Assembly (NCBI GenBank): GCA_035764005.1
Contig: DASTZZ010000090.1
Span: 1 to 42,127, forward strand
From: Terriglobales bacterium
GTDB lineage: Bacteria > Acidobacteriota > Terriglobia > Terriglobales > Acidobacteriaceae
Reading direction: 5' to 3'
DNA: 42,127 bases
The notes below the pieces were generated by a model that was not told the origin of the DNA, did no database searches, and worked only from the letters and a program-made list of their open reading frames with translations. Both the position numbers and the translations under genes were made by a program. This document shows positions 27,356 to 36,940 of the stretch, piece by piece. The stretch's first letter is position 1. The number at the start of each line of letters is the position of its first letter.

Positions 27356-28135
27356 ATGATTCAATCGACAATGCAGGCGGCTCTTATGCCAGCAGTAAAA
27401 ACCACAGCTCCCCCGAGACCGAGCGCGCCTGATTCCGGCGGACGCGGTACCGATCACAAACTTCCTACCGGCGGAGGTGGGGAAGGCGAGTGGGGGGATG
27501 CGTCACCTCGACGCGGTCCGCGCGAACGACTCTACCGAGCGCGAGTCGGGCTCGCCATCATGATGTCCACCTCGCTCGGCCTCTTCGTCACCCTGGTCAT
27601 CGGCTATCTCTGGCGACGCCAGCAGCTGATCTTCGATCCCGTGGTTCATGCTTACGTTTCGGTGTGGAAGCCGATCGCGGTTCCTCCTCTGTTGTGGTGG
27701 AACACGCTGCTGTTGGTTTTAAGCAGCATCACTTTGGAGATTGCGCGGCAAGCCTACTTTCGCGAAGACCTCCTCATGGACGAATGGCTGGGCATTTCGC
27801 GTCCCACGCTGCGCAAGGCCTTGCCTTGGGAAATCCTGAGCTTCTTACTGGCTTCAGGTTTCGTGGTCGGGCAGCTCTATGCCTGGACGCAGCTTCGCGC
27901 TGAAGGGATTTACCTGGGCTCCGGGCCCAGCAGTCAGTTTTATTACTTTCTGACTGGCCTCCATGGTCTGCATCTGCTGGGCGGTATGCTGGTCTTGATC
28001 TGGGCGATGCTGACAGCTTTGGCGGGAACTGGCCTCGAATCGCGCCGCATCACCCTCGACATCACCGCATGGTATTGGCACGCGATCACACTGGTTTGGT
28101 TCGGGATCTTCGCCGCCTTGAAGCTGTGCGAATGA
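27356..28135 (+). CDS. Cytochrome c oxidase subunit III-like protein
   Basis: About 259 residues from ATG 27356 (ATGs at 27371 and 27386 are alternatives; the frame reads open further into the repeat). After a Pro/Gly-rich N-terminal stretch of about 55 residues, five membrane helices follow. FYYFLTGLHGLHLLGGMLVLI and AWYWHAITLVWFGIFAALKL are the conserved helices of heme-copper oxidase subunit III. The form has five helices, lacking the first two of the seven-helix type. No subunit I or II gene is next to it, so it is an orphan here. Location: cytoplasmic membrane. Confidence 0.82.
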   Translation: MIQSTMQAALMPAVKTTAPPRPSAPDSGGRGTDHKLPTGGGGEGEWGDASPRRGPRERLYRARVGLAIMMSTSLGLFVTLVIGYLWRRQQLIFDPVVHAYVSVWKPIAVPPLLWWNTLLLVLSSITLEIARQAYFREDLLMDEWLGISRPTLRKALPWEILSFLLASGFVVGQLYAWTQLRAEGIYLGSGPSSQFYYFLTGLHGLHLLGGMLVLIWAMLTALAGTGLESRRITLDITAWYWHAITLVWFGIFAALKLCE

Positions 28136-28338
28136 GCTGCAGAAAAACCTCTATTTCAGGTAATCCTGCAAGTCTTTCCAATTAAATCGTTCTTTTGACG
28201 ATCGATGCTGCTGAGCGCAGATCGCCGCTGACCCTGTCGCTTGGTAAGCTGGCCCAGTTCGCTTAGTAAAACGATTCACTTCAGCGTCTCACGAACTAAG
28301 TGATATGCCCAATGGAATGTGCAATATACAATTTTTCA

Positions 28339-28367
28339 TTGCTTTTTAGGGCAATTCTTCATAAAAT
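28339..28367 (+). promoter_or_regulatory. Candidate promoter for the 75-residue protein gene
   Basis: TTGCTT (28339-28344) and TAAAAT (28362-28367) with an exact 17-base spacer. The predicted message would have a leader of about 125 bases before ATG 28498. The leader has local inverted repeats (for example GCCTTGTTCGGC, 28410-28421). From 28136 to 28338 I see no other gene or clear signal. Confidence 0.5.
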
Positions 28368-28497
28368 CGGAGGTTTTACAGGCCCCTCTGGAGCTCTCAG
28401 GGAGCAACGCCTTGTTCGGCCAATCCGGCGTGCTTATCTGAATCCAAACGGGTTAGGAAGCATCGAAAGACTAATTATATAAAGGCAGGTAGAACTA

Positions 28498-28725
28498 ATG
28501 GCTAAGCGTCGTGGAAATCCAAACTGGGGAAAGCCGGAGCCGATCGGACCGGTAGTTCCCGTAGTTACGTCCTTTGAACAGGCCGTGAAGGAGTTCAAGC
28601 TTCTTCCCGACCAATACCTGCGTTCCACCCGCCTGCGCGAGTGGGCACGCAAAAATAAGAACTCCAAGTACATTCCGGAACCGCTGCTGGAAGCTTGGGG
28701 ATTCGAGATCGAATCGACTCTGTAA
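28498..28725 (+). CDS. Small conserved-looking protein of unknown function (75 residues)
   Basis: 75 residues. A basic, Pro/Gly-rich, probably unstructured start (AKRRGNPNWGKPEPIGP) is followed by a compact helical part (SFEQAVKEFKLLPDQYLRSTRLREWARKNKN) and a short end KYIPEPLLEAWGFEIEST. No Cys, no membrane segment. AGGCAGG (28483-28489) precedes the ATG. It is its own transcription unit, with a good promoter candidate, a leader and a 13-bp-stem terminator, which argues for a well-expressed real gene. I recognise no named family; the basic N-terminus suggests nucleic-acid or ribosome contact, which is speculation. Confidence 0.7.
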   Translation: MAKRRGNPNWGKPEPIGPVVPVVTSFEQAVKEFKLLPDQYLRSTRLREWARKNKNSKYIPEPLLEAWGFEIESTL

Positions 28726-28740
28726 GGAGAGCGAATCTGA

Positions 28741-28771
28741 GGAAAAGGCCGCCTGATCGGCGGCCTTTTCC
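28741..28771 (+). terminator. Strong intrinsic terminator
   Basis: A perfect 13-bp stem, GGAAAAGGCCGCC (28741-28753) with GGCGGCCTTTTCC (28759-28771), a five-base loop, and further T-rich sequence behind it. It begins 15 bases after the stop of the 75-residue protein gene. Confidence 0.9.
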
Positions 28772-28837
28772 TTTTCCAGAAACTCTCAACACACATTGAA
28801 GTGAGGATCTGGAAACTGGGAGATCGTGCTGCAGCAA

Positions 28838-28862
28838 AAAGCCCGCCAAGGAGGCGGGCTTT
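28838..28862 (-). terminator. Intrinsic terminator of the zinc-ribbon gene, possibly bidirectional
   Basis: AAAGCCCGCC (28838-28847) and GGCGGGCTTT (28853-28862) form a 10-bp stem with a five-base loop; an A-run at 28836-28840 reads as T-run on the minus strand. It follows the stop of the minus-strand gene at 28884 by 21 bases. Confidence 0.8.
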
Positions 28863-28883
28863 GCTTTCTGTCCTTTTACTGCA

Positions 28884-29183
28884 TTATGAAGCAGCCGCTG
28901 CGACCGCGCGGGCGAAGCGTTTCGGCATCACCGTCACGCCGTTCTCGCGGTCGAAGACGAGGTTCATGTGTTGCGAACACGGTCCGCAAAGCCAGAAGTG
29001 CTCCAGCTTGCGTCCGGGCTTGCGTGTTGCGACGAGGAACGGAACTTTGCTCCCGTCGGAAAGTTCAATCGTATCTTCCGAGGTTATCGGTGGCGTAATC
29101 TCAACTTCAATTTTGAAGATTTTGCCTTCCCGCAGATAGTGAAAGGGTGTGGAGCAGGCAGGATTCGCACACTTGGAAACCAT
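28884..29183 (-). CDS. Small zinc-ribbon-like protein
   Basis: 99 residues from ATG 29183. Two Cys pairs, CANPAC near residue 5 and CGPC near residue 73, could bind one zinc ion; between them is a beta-rich segment (FHYLREGKIFKIEVEI). The end RFARAVAAAAS is helical. The frame stays open upstream to 29501, but those 106 residues have no protein-like conservation that I recognise and lie in AT-richer sequence, so the short form is preferred. Function unknown; it resembles short Cys-rich proteins I associate with Acidobacteriota, from memory only. Confidence 0.65.
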   Translation of the reverse strand: MVSKCANPACSTPFHYLREGKIFKIEVEITPPITSEDTIELSDGSKVPFLVATRKPGRKLEHFWLCGPCSQHMNLVFDRENGVTVMPKRFARAVAAAAS

Positions 29184-29531
29184 GGAGCCCTCTACTTTCA
29201 GACGTTTTAGGGGGTTATTGTCTGTAGTCCGCCTGCTTACAACGGACTCACAATGCAAAGTAGATGCATCCAGAGTCTCTGGAAGTTGTTCTGTGGAAAA
29301 ACCCAGGACTTCTGAACACCAACTGCTGTGAGTGTACTTCAACTCCGCCCGTCTGTTTACGAATAAATTTTGAATTTCTTCAATCAGCTCTGCCAATACA
29401 CGCCAGCTACTCTGGTTTTGTGCAGAGTTGGTGCAGAATCGCGCTCCTAAGCCGCCTTTGTAAGACTCGCACCAGGTTGCTCCTTTTAGTCCGAAGTACA
29501 CGGCCGGATAGAATCGGTTCAGGAGCGATTT
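29184..29531. other. Intergenic stretch without recognised gene
   Basis: 348 bases between divergent genes, AT-richer than the surroundings. It contains AGGAG (29521-29525), the ribosome site of the aldehyde dehydrogenase gene, and a near-duplicate GTGCAGAGTTGGTGCAGAAT (29420-29439). Its divergent genes' promoters must lie here, but I cannot place them with confidence. The minus-strand open frame through it is probably chance. Confidence 0.5.
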
Positions 29532-31103
29532 TTGATCTTATTCAACTACATTTCTGGGGAATGGAAGCAGGGCAGAGGCGAAGGTGCTCCCCTGATCGAT
29601 CCTGTCAATGGCGAGCACCTCGCCTATGCCAACTCGGACGCTCTTAATCTTGCTGAAGCGCTTGAGTTTTCGCGGGAACGCGGGTCTCGAGTGCTGCAGC
29701 GGCTCACCTATCAGCACCGAGCGGAACTGCTGGCCAAGATCGCGGAAGTACTTAGCGGCCATCGCGACGAGTATTACGAAATCTGCCTGAGAAACATGGG
29801 AGCCACCAAAGGCGACGCCGCGTTCGATGTAGATGGCGCAATCTACACGCTCAAGCACTACGCCAAAGCGGGCCAAAACCTCACGGGTGAAATGATCAAA
29901 GATGGCAGTCCCGTGCCGCTCTCAAAAACCGGGGTGTTTCAAGGTCAGCATTTTCTGAAACCACTCGAAGGCACTGCCATTCTGATCAATGCGTTCAATT
30001 TTCCTGCCTGGGGACTTTGGGAGAAAGCAGCTCCCGCATTGTTATCGGGAGTCGCAGTGGTTGTGAAGCCGGCTACGCCGACCGCGTGGCTCGCCCAGCG
30101 GATGATCGACGACGTGATCAAAGCAGGTATTCTTCCTGACGGCGCTCTGTCGGTGATCTGCGGCTCCCCTGGCGACTTGCTGGATCATGTCACAGCGCAC
30201 GACATGATCGCATTTACCGGCTCGGCCGCGACGGCTGCAAAGATCAAGACGCATCCGGCGGTTGTCAGTCGCTCGGTCCGAGTAAACATCGAAGCCGATA
30301 GCTTAAATTCAGCCATTCTCGGAGAGGATGCTCCAGGCACCCAGCCATTCGAGCTTCTGGTGAAGGAAGTTCTTAAGGAGATGACCCAGAAAGCCGGCCA
30401 GAAATGTACGGCCATTCGTCGCATCTTTGTTCCGCGAAAAATCTTGGTGCCGGTGTGTGATGCCATTGCAAGTGCTCTGAAAGGTGTTCCTGTAGGGAAT
30501 CCGCGAAACGCAGCTGTGAAATGCGGGCCACTGGTAAACAAAGCTCAACAGAAAGCGGTGCTCGATGGCATCGCTGAGCTCAACCGAGAATGTAATGTCA
30601 TCTTTGGCGGAGATCAGGGCTTCCAACCAATCGATGCTGAACCGGGAAGCTCCTGCTTTGTTCAACCAACCTTGCTGCGGTGCGACGACCCGCTTCGAGG
30701 AAGAATTGTTCACGAAGTCGAAGTCTTCGGACCGGTAGCCACCGTAATGCCGTATGACACCATTGAAGAGGCGATCGAGCTGGCTCGACGCGGGCACGGC
30801 TCATTGGTCGCCTCCATCTACTCTGACGATGCCAGGTTCACAGAAGGAATAACGCGCGGATTGGCGACAACGCACGGCCGCATCATGGTCCTAAACAGCT
30901 CAGTCGGTGCTCAGCACACCGGGCACGGCAACGTGATTCCGAACTGCTTGCACGGAGGCCCTGGACGCGCCGGAGGTGGTGAAGAACTCGGCGGACTGCG
31001 TGCACTGGAGCTCTATCACCGCCGATTCGTCGTACAAGGCCCGCCGGAACTGCTAAGCAAGCTTTCTGAAAGCAGTGTTGATTTGGCAGCACTGCATAGC
31101 TGA
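29532..31103 (+). CDS. PaaZ/BoxD-type aldehyde dehydrogenase (ALDH domain only)
   Basis: 523 residues from a TTG with AGGAG six bases upstream. ALDH catalytic residues: N154-region INAFNFPAWG, general base E254 (VNIEADSLN) and nucleophile C292 (AGQKCTAIRR). The ending HGNVIPNCLHGGPGRAGGGEELGGLRAL is typical of the PaaZ/BoxD group, which oxidises ring-cleavage semialdehydes bound to CoA in phenylacetate or benzoate breakdown. PaaZ has a C-terminal MaoC-like hydratase domain; it is absent here, as in BoxD. No paa or box genes are adjacent, so the pathway is uncertain. gluQ begins one base after the stop. Confidence 0.85.
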   Translation: MILFNYISGEWKQGRGEGAPLIDPVNGEHLAYANSDALNLAEALEFSRERGSRVLQRLTYQHRAELLAKIAEVLSGHRDEYYEICLRNMGATKGDAAFDVDGAIYTLKHYAKAGQNLTGEMIKDGSPVPLSKTGVFQGQHFLKPLEGTAILINAFNFPAWGLWEKAAPALLSGVAVVVKPATPTAWLAQRMIDDVIKAGILPDGALSVICGSPGDLLDHVTAHDMIAFTGSAATAAKIKTHPAVVSRSVRVNIEADSLNSAILGEDAPGTQPFELLVKEVLKEMTQKAGQKCTAIRRIFVPRKILVPVCDAIASALKGVPVGNPRNAAVKCGPLVNKAQQKAVLDGIAELNRECNVIFGGDQGFQPIDAEPGSSCFVQPTLLRCDDPLRGRIVHEVEVFGPVATVMPYDTIEEAIELARRGHGSLVASIYSDDARFTEGITRGLATTHGRIMVLNSSVGAQHTGHGNVIPNCLHGGPGRAGGGEELGGLRALELYHRRFVVQGPPELLSKLSESSVDLAALHS

Positions 31104-31104
31104 A

Positions 31105-31941
31105 GTGACGCACTATCGCGGTCGCCTCGCGCCTTCTCCGACCGGACTTCTCCATGTCGGCCATGCGCGCACCTTCTGGATCGCTTCTCAACGTGCGAAA
31201 TCCCAGAATGGCACGCTAGTCTTCCGCAACGAAGACCTCGATCCGCAACGGTGCCGAACGGAGTTCGTCTCCGCCATGTTTGAAGATCTCAAGTGGCTGG
31301 GAATTCATTGGAGCGAGGGCCCGGATTGTGGCGGAGCATATGCTCCCTACTCGCAAAGCGAGCGGCGCCGCTGGTACCTCGAAACTTGGCAGCGATTGCG
31401 CGATGCGGGTGCGATCTATCCCTGCACATGTTCTCGAAAGGATCTTGCGCAATCCGCCAATGCTCCCAACAATGAGGCGGATGACGAACCTCTGTATCCG
31501 GGGACCTGCCGGAACCGCTCCGCCGATTCCTACTCATCGCCTTTGGGCGTGAACTGGAGGTTCCGTGCTCCAGACCGCGAGCCGATCACTTTCAGTGACC
31601 TGAATCTCGGCCCAAAACGGTACATTGCAGGCAAGGATTTTGGAGACTTTCTGGTGTGGCGCCGCGATGATGTGCCCGCGTATCAGCTGGCAGTCGTAGT
31701 GGACGACGCGGCCATGCGGATTACCGAAGTCGTTCGCGGAGCCGATCTGCTGAAATCGACGGCGCGGCAGATTCTTCTTTCTCAGGCTTTGAGATTGAAC
31801 ATCCCACACTATTTCCATTGCGAACTGGTGCGCGACGAACAAGGAGTGCGTCTGGCCAAGCGGCACGATTCGCTCAGCATCCGGCATCTGCGAGAGAGCG
31901 GATACTCTCCCGGGCAGGTGTTGGCGCTGGCCAAAGTTTGA
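31105..31941 (+). CDS. gluQ: Glutamyl-Q tRNA(Asp) synthetase
   Basis: 278 residues from a GTG one base after the preceding stop. RGRLAPSPTGLLHVGHART carries the class I HVGH motif (17-20); the second signature is RLAKRHDSLSIR. A zinc site is visible as CTCS followed by YPGTC. The anticodon-binding domain of GluRS is missing, as expected for GluQ-RS, which glutamylates queuosine at position 34 of tRNA(Asp). Start chosen because it gives the family N-terminus; the longer frame overlaps the dehydrogenase gene. Confidence 0.92.
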   Translation: MTHYRGRLAPSPTGLLHVGHARTFWIASQRAKSQNGTLVFRNEDLDPQRCRTEFVSAMFEDLKWLGIHWSEGPDCGGAYAPYSQSERRRWYLETWQRLRDAGAIYPCTCSRKDLAQSANAPNNEADDEPLYPGTCRNRSADSYSSPLGVNWRFRAPDREPITFSDLNLGPKRYIAGKDFGDFLVWRRDDVPAYQLAVVVDDAAMRITEVVRGADLLKSTARQILLSQALRLNIPHYFHCELVRDEQGVRLAKRHDSLSIRHLRESGYSPGQVLALAKV

Positions 31942-31967
31942 TTTTGCTGCGGTGGTCGGTGCCCGAG

Positions 31968-33821
31968 TTAGTGGCTGATGAACGCAGCCGTCTCAACGTG
32001 TCTGCGTTCCGGCTCAGGCTCAGCTACAAACGAGCGCAATTGTTTCAGCAACAGCACAAGACAAATCGTACCGACGATGAGCAGCACCGTTCCTCGAACT
32101 GCCTGTCCGAGAATCGCGTAACCGGATCCGAAAAGGAACGAGTACACCATCGCGCAACCGAGGAGCCAAAGACCGAGGTTGCGTCCGAGATCGCGCGTGG
32201 GCTTTATGTCGTGTGCGATGGCCGCGATGTGCTTCCACCCGCGCACGTCTGGACGAACGTGCCGGTAGAAAGTCACAAGAACTTCCTGACTCACCGGCTT
32301 GGTCAAATACGTAACAACGATCCAGGCGATGGTGGTCACGACCGTTGTAGTGCCGGCAGTCTTCGCGAATAGCACCGGCGCATTGCCGGTAAAGGGATTC
32401 GCAAAGCGCAGCAGCAGGGAAGTGACGAGGGCGACGATCATCGCCGTGATCTCGCTCCAGGCATTGATGCGCCACCAATACCAGCGTAGGAGATAGACCG
32501 CGCCTGTGCCCGCGCTGAGTTCAAGAACCCATTGCCATCCAGCCTGAATCGAAGCAAGCTGCGCCGCAACGAAAGCTGCGCAGATCACCAGGAAGACCGT
32601 GACTACCCGTGATGCGACAACATAGTGTTTCTGCGATCCTTCCGGCTTGATAAAGCGCTTGTAGAAGTCAGCTACAAGATAGGACGCTCCCCAGTTGAGC
32701 TGCGTGGCAATCGTCGACATGAACGCTGCAAGGAATCCGGCGACTGCGAGTCCGCGTAACGAAGCCGGCAAGTAATGCGTGAGCACCAGCATGTATCCGT
32801 CTTCCGGATGACGGCCGACCGCAGAGGCATCCAGATTCGGATACAGCACAATCGCAACCAGTCCGACCAGAATCCACGGCCACGGACGAATCGCGTAATG
32901 TGCGATGTTGAACCAGAGAACCGAGAGCAATCCTTCGCGTTCGTTCTTAGCGCTGAAGATGCGCTGCGCGATGTATCCTCCGCCGCCAGGCTCAGCACCG
33001 GGGTACCAGAATGCCCACCATTGCACGCCCAGGTAGATCAGCAGCGTAATGACTGGAAGAGTCCACCAGGTTTGTCCAGTGAGTCCATTAGCGAAGTCTG
33101 GGAAGAATTTGAGCGGATTGCCGTGTGCAATGCCGGAAGCAGGAGGTTGCGCCAGTTTCAATTTGCTGAGTAAAGCGTGCATGCCACCGGCGGCACTGAC
33201 TCCGTAGTAAGCGACGGCAATCACCACTCCCATTTTGAGAATGAACTGGAATAAGTCGGTCCACAGCACGCCCCAGAGTCCGCCGATGGCAACGTAGAGA
33301 CCCGTAAAGGGAACGATGATAAAAATGCAAATCGCCAGTGCTGTGTGCTCGCTCACCCCCATGACGACGCTCACAATGCTGATCATCGCCTTCGTCACCC
33401 AGCCAAGAATCAGGCAGTTCATCAGCAGGCCGATGTAGACGGCGCGAAATCCTCGCAGAAACGCGGCTGGCTTGCCGGAATACCGCATCTCCGCGAATTG
33501 AACGTCTGTGAGCAGGCCCGATCGTCGCCAGAGTCGAGCGAAGAGGAACACGGTCATCATTCCTGAAAGCAGGAACGACCACCACAGCCAGTTGCCGGCG
33601 ATGCCTTGCGTGTATACAAGTCCCGTGACGAGAAGCGGCGTGTCGGCGGAGAAGGTAGTTGCAACCATCGATGTTCCCGCCAGCCACCATGAGACCGAGC
33701 GCCCAGAGACGAAGTACTCTTCCAGGCTGCTGCCGGAACGGCGGCGGAAGTACAGCCCCATGAGAATCGTGATCGCGAGATAGCCGACGATTGCCGACCA
33801 ATCAAGCCAGGTGAGTTGCAT
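31968..33821 (-). CDS. Sodium:solute symporter (SSS family)
   Basis: 617 residues with about 14 membrane helices. It begins LDWSAIVGYLAITILMGLYF, then SLEEYFVSGRSVSWWLAGTSMVATTFSADTP, the classical SSS start with first-helix Na+ site residues. ATQLNWGASYLVADFYKRF is the eighth-helix family motif. The substrate may be a sugar, amino acid or carboxylate and cannot be told from sequence. It converges on gluQ with 26 bases between stops; upstream lies the CACGGAGG palindrome. Confidence 0.87.
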   Translation of the reverse strand: MQLTWLDWSAIVGYLAITILMGLYFRRRSGSSLEEYFVSGRSVSWWLAGTSMVATTFSADTPLLVTGLVYTQGIAGNWLWWSFLLSGMMTVFLFARLWRRSGLLTDVQFAEMRYSGKPAAFLRGFRAVYIGLLMNCLILGWVTKAMISIVSVVMGVSEHTALAICIFIIVPFTGLYVAIGGLWGVLWTDLFQFILKMGVVIAVAYYGVSAAGGMHALLSKLKLAQPPASGIAHGNPLKFFPDFANGLTGQTWWTLPVITLLIYLGVQWWAFWYPGAEPGGGGYIAQRIFSAKNEREGLLSVLWFNIAHYAIRPWPWILVGLVAIVLYPNLDASAVGRHPEDGYMLVLTHYLPASLRGLAVAGFLAAFMSTIATQLNWGASYLVADFYKRFIKPEGSQKHYVVASRVVTVFLVICAAFVAAQLASIQAGWQWVLELSAGTGAVYLLRWYWWRINAWSEITAMIVALVTSLLLRFANPFTGNAPVLFAKTAGTTTVVTTIAWIVVTYLTKPVSQEVLVTFYRHVRPDVRGWKHIAAIAHDIKPTRDLGRNLGLWLLGCAMVYSFLFGSGYAILGQAVRGTVLLIVGTICLVLLLKQLRSFVAEPEPERRHVETAAFISH

Positions 33822-33908
33822 GGCGAAAGCTTACTGAGAAAGTGCTATAGAGCGCAATGGAAATCGGCGATGGAAACTAGTTTGTCGCTTCCGCCGATCC
33901 CACAAATG

Positions 33909-34046
33909 ATTGAACACGGAGGACACGGAGGAACACGGAGGAGTGCTGGTGTTGATTGACTGCTGGTCGCCCAGTTCTAAGGAAATTGAGAGAACGACTA
34001 AAACTTGTTCTTATCCTCTGTGACCTCCGTGTCCTCCGTTTTCAAT
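33909..34046. repeat. Inverted pair of CACGGAGG arms, second copy
   Basis: The arm 33909-33942 (ATTGAACACGGAGGACACGG...) is inverted at 34014-34046 with few mismatches; the centre of about 70 bases has no gene. Arms match the pairs at 11645 and 39164. It lies between the symporter start and the ahcY terminator. Confidence 0.85.
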
Positions 34047-34062
34047 TTTCAGACGCGTTAGA

Positions 34063-34092
34063 AAAGAAAAACGCCGGACTCGACGTCCGGCG
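34063..34092 (-). terminator. Intrinsic terminator of ahcY
   Basis: On the minus strand CGCCGGAC (34092-34085) pairs with GTCCGGCG (34079-34072) around a five-base loop, followed by TTTTTCTTTT (34071-34062 region). It begins 20 bases after the ahcY stop. Confidence 0.88.
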
Positions 34093-34111
34093 CTGTTAAG
34101 ACGAAAACCGA

Positions 34112-35515
<1,404 letters not shown>

Positions 35516-36694
35516 CTATTTTGCGATTGCAGCGCTCTTTCCCGAAGCTGCAGCGCCCTTAAGAGCTGCGGCCTTGTCGGTCGCCTCCCATGTGAATTCT
35601 GATTCCTTGCGTCCGAAATGGCCGTATGCGGCGGTCTTCTTGTAAATCGGACGGCGCAGATTCAGCGATTCGATGATCCCTTTAGGCGTGAGCTTGAAGT
35701 GTTCGCGCACGAGATTCTCGATTTGGGACTCCGGCAGCTTACCGGTTCCGAAGGTCTGCACGAGCACGCTGACTGGATCAGCAATGCCGATCGCATACGC
35801 CAACTGCACTTCGCAACGATCGGCGAGGCCGGCAGCCACGATGTTTTTGGCGATGTAACGCGCCATGTAGCAGGCCGAACGATCAACCTTTGTCGGATCC
35901 TTGCCCGAGAATGCGCCGCCGCCGTGGCGACCCATGCCGCCGTAGGTATCGACGATGATCTTGCGTCCTGTGAGTCCGGTGTCTCCCATTGGTCCACCGA
36001 CTACAAAGCGTCCGGTGGGATTGATGTGGTACTTGGTATCGGCATCGAGAAGATGCTCGGGAATGGCAGCCTGGATCACCTGCTCCAGAACCTCGGAGCG
36101 AAGGCGGCGATTGTCGACCGTCTCGGAATGCTGCGTGGAGATCACCACCGCGTCTACGCGGACCGGCTTATGATTGGCGTCGTATTCGACTGTGACCTGG
36201 GATTTGCCGTCGGGTCGGAGGAAATCGAGAGAACCGTTTTTGCGAACATCAGAGAGGCGGCGGGTGAGCTTGTGGGCCAGTGAGATCGGCGTCGGCATGT
36301 AGTCGTCGTTCTCATTGGTGGCGTATCCAAACATCATGCCTTGATCCCCGGCGCCGCCGGGATCGACTCCCATCGCGATATCCGGCGACTGCTCGTGGAT
36401 CGACGAGATGACAGAACAGGTCTGCGAATCGAAGCCGAATGACGCGTCGGTATAGCCCACCGCTGTCACGGTGCCCCGCACGATAGAAGGAAAGTCGACA
36501 TAAGCTTTAGTTGTGATCTCACCGGCGATGAATGCCAATCCGGTGGTCAACAGCGTTTCGCAGGCAACGCGGCTGTATTGATCGTGCTCGAGACAAGCAT
36601 CGAGAATCGCGTCGGAGATCTGGTCGGCGATCTTGTCGGGATGACCTTCCGTCACCGACTCAGAGGTGAATAGGAAACGATTACGCGAAGACAA
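35516..36694 (-). CDS. metK: S-adenosylmethionine synthetase
   Basis: 392 residues. Signatures: [18 protein letters not shown] (ATP and Mg2+ site), [15 protein letters not shown], and [17 protein letters not shown]. It makes S-adenosylmethionine from ATP and methionine. The last 25 residues are Ala/Lys-rich ([16 protein letters not shown]), an ordinary variable tail. AGGAG on the minus strand lies close to the ATG. No SAM riboswitch could be recognised in the upstream 246 bases. Confidence 0.97.
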   Translation of the reverse strand: MSSRNRFLFTSESVTEGHPDKIADQISDAILDACLEHDQYSRVACETLLTTGLAFIAGEITTKAYVDFPSIVRGTVTAVGYTDASFGFDSQTCSVISSIHEQSPDIAMGVDPGGAGDQGMMFGYATNENDDYMPTPISLAHKLTRRLSDVRKNGSLDFLRPDGKSQVTVEYDANHKPVRVDAVVISTQHSETVDNRRLRSEVLEQVIQAAIPEHLLDADTKYHINPTGRFVVGGPMGDTGLTGRKIIVDTYGGMGRHGGGAFSGKDPTKVDRSACYMARYIAKNIVAAGLADRCEVQLAYAIGIADPVSVLVQTFGTGKLPESQIENLVREHFKLTPKGIIESLNLRRPIYKKTAAYGHFGRKESEFTWEATDKAAALKGAAASGKSAAIAK

Positions 36695-36848
36695 TCTGGT
36701 ACTCCTCCAGTGCTGATAATCGGCGGCTATTTGCGCCAGGGGAATCGAGCGTGGGAAGACTCACACGAGGGACGGTGACTTCTTGGCTGTCCTAAGTACC
36801 TTAACAAACCCCCGTGCCCTGCGCAAGAACTCTCTTTAGCCGTAAGTG

Positions 36849-36854
36849 ATTATA
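36849..36854 (-). promoter_or_regulatory. Candidate metK -10 box inside a small palindrome
   Basis: TATAAT on the minus strand, about 155 bases before the metK start. It is flanked by AAGTG (36844-36848) and CACTT (36857-36861), an inverted pair that could be an operator. No good -35 box. Confidence 0.35.
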
Positions 36855-36940
36855 AGCACTTCTACTTAGACTAGAGATGCAACATTCCATGTGCGGCGCA
36901 ATTTGGCTGCTGGACAGCAGAAAACAAACAGCGAACGGGG

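Noticed and set aside
29430-29480. tRNA-like look (a CCTAA loop and a downstream CACCA) in the intergenic region
   Set aside because: No acceptor, D-arm or T-arm pairing could be built; not a cloverleaf.
29184-29501. N-terminal extension of the zinc-ribbon-like protein by 106 residues
   Set aside because: AT-richer, no conserved motif, and the Cys-rich domain begins right after ATG 29183.
36695-36940. SAM riboswitch upstream of metK
   Set aside because: No SAM-I, SAM-II or SAH-type conserved core could be found on the minus strand.
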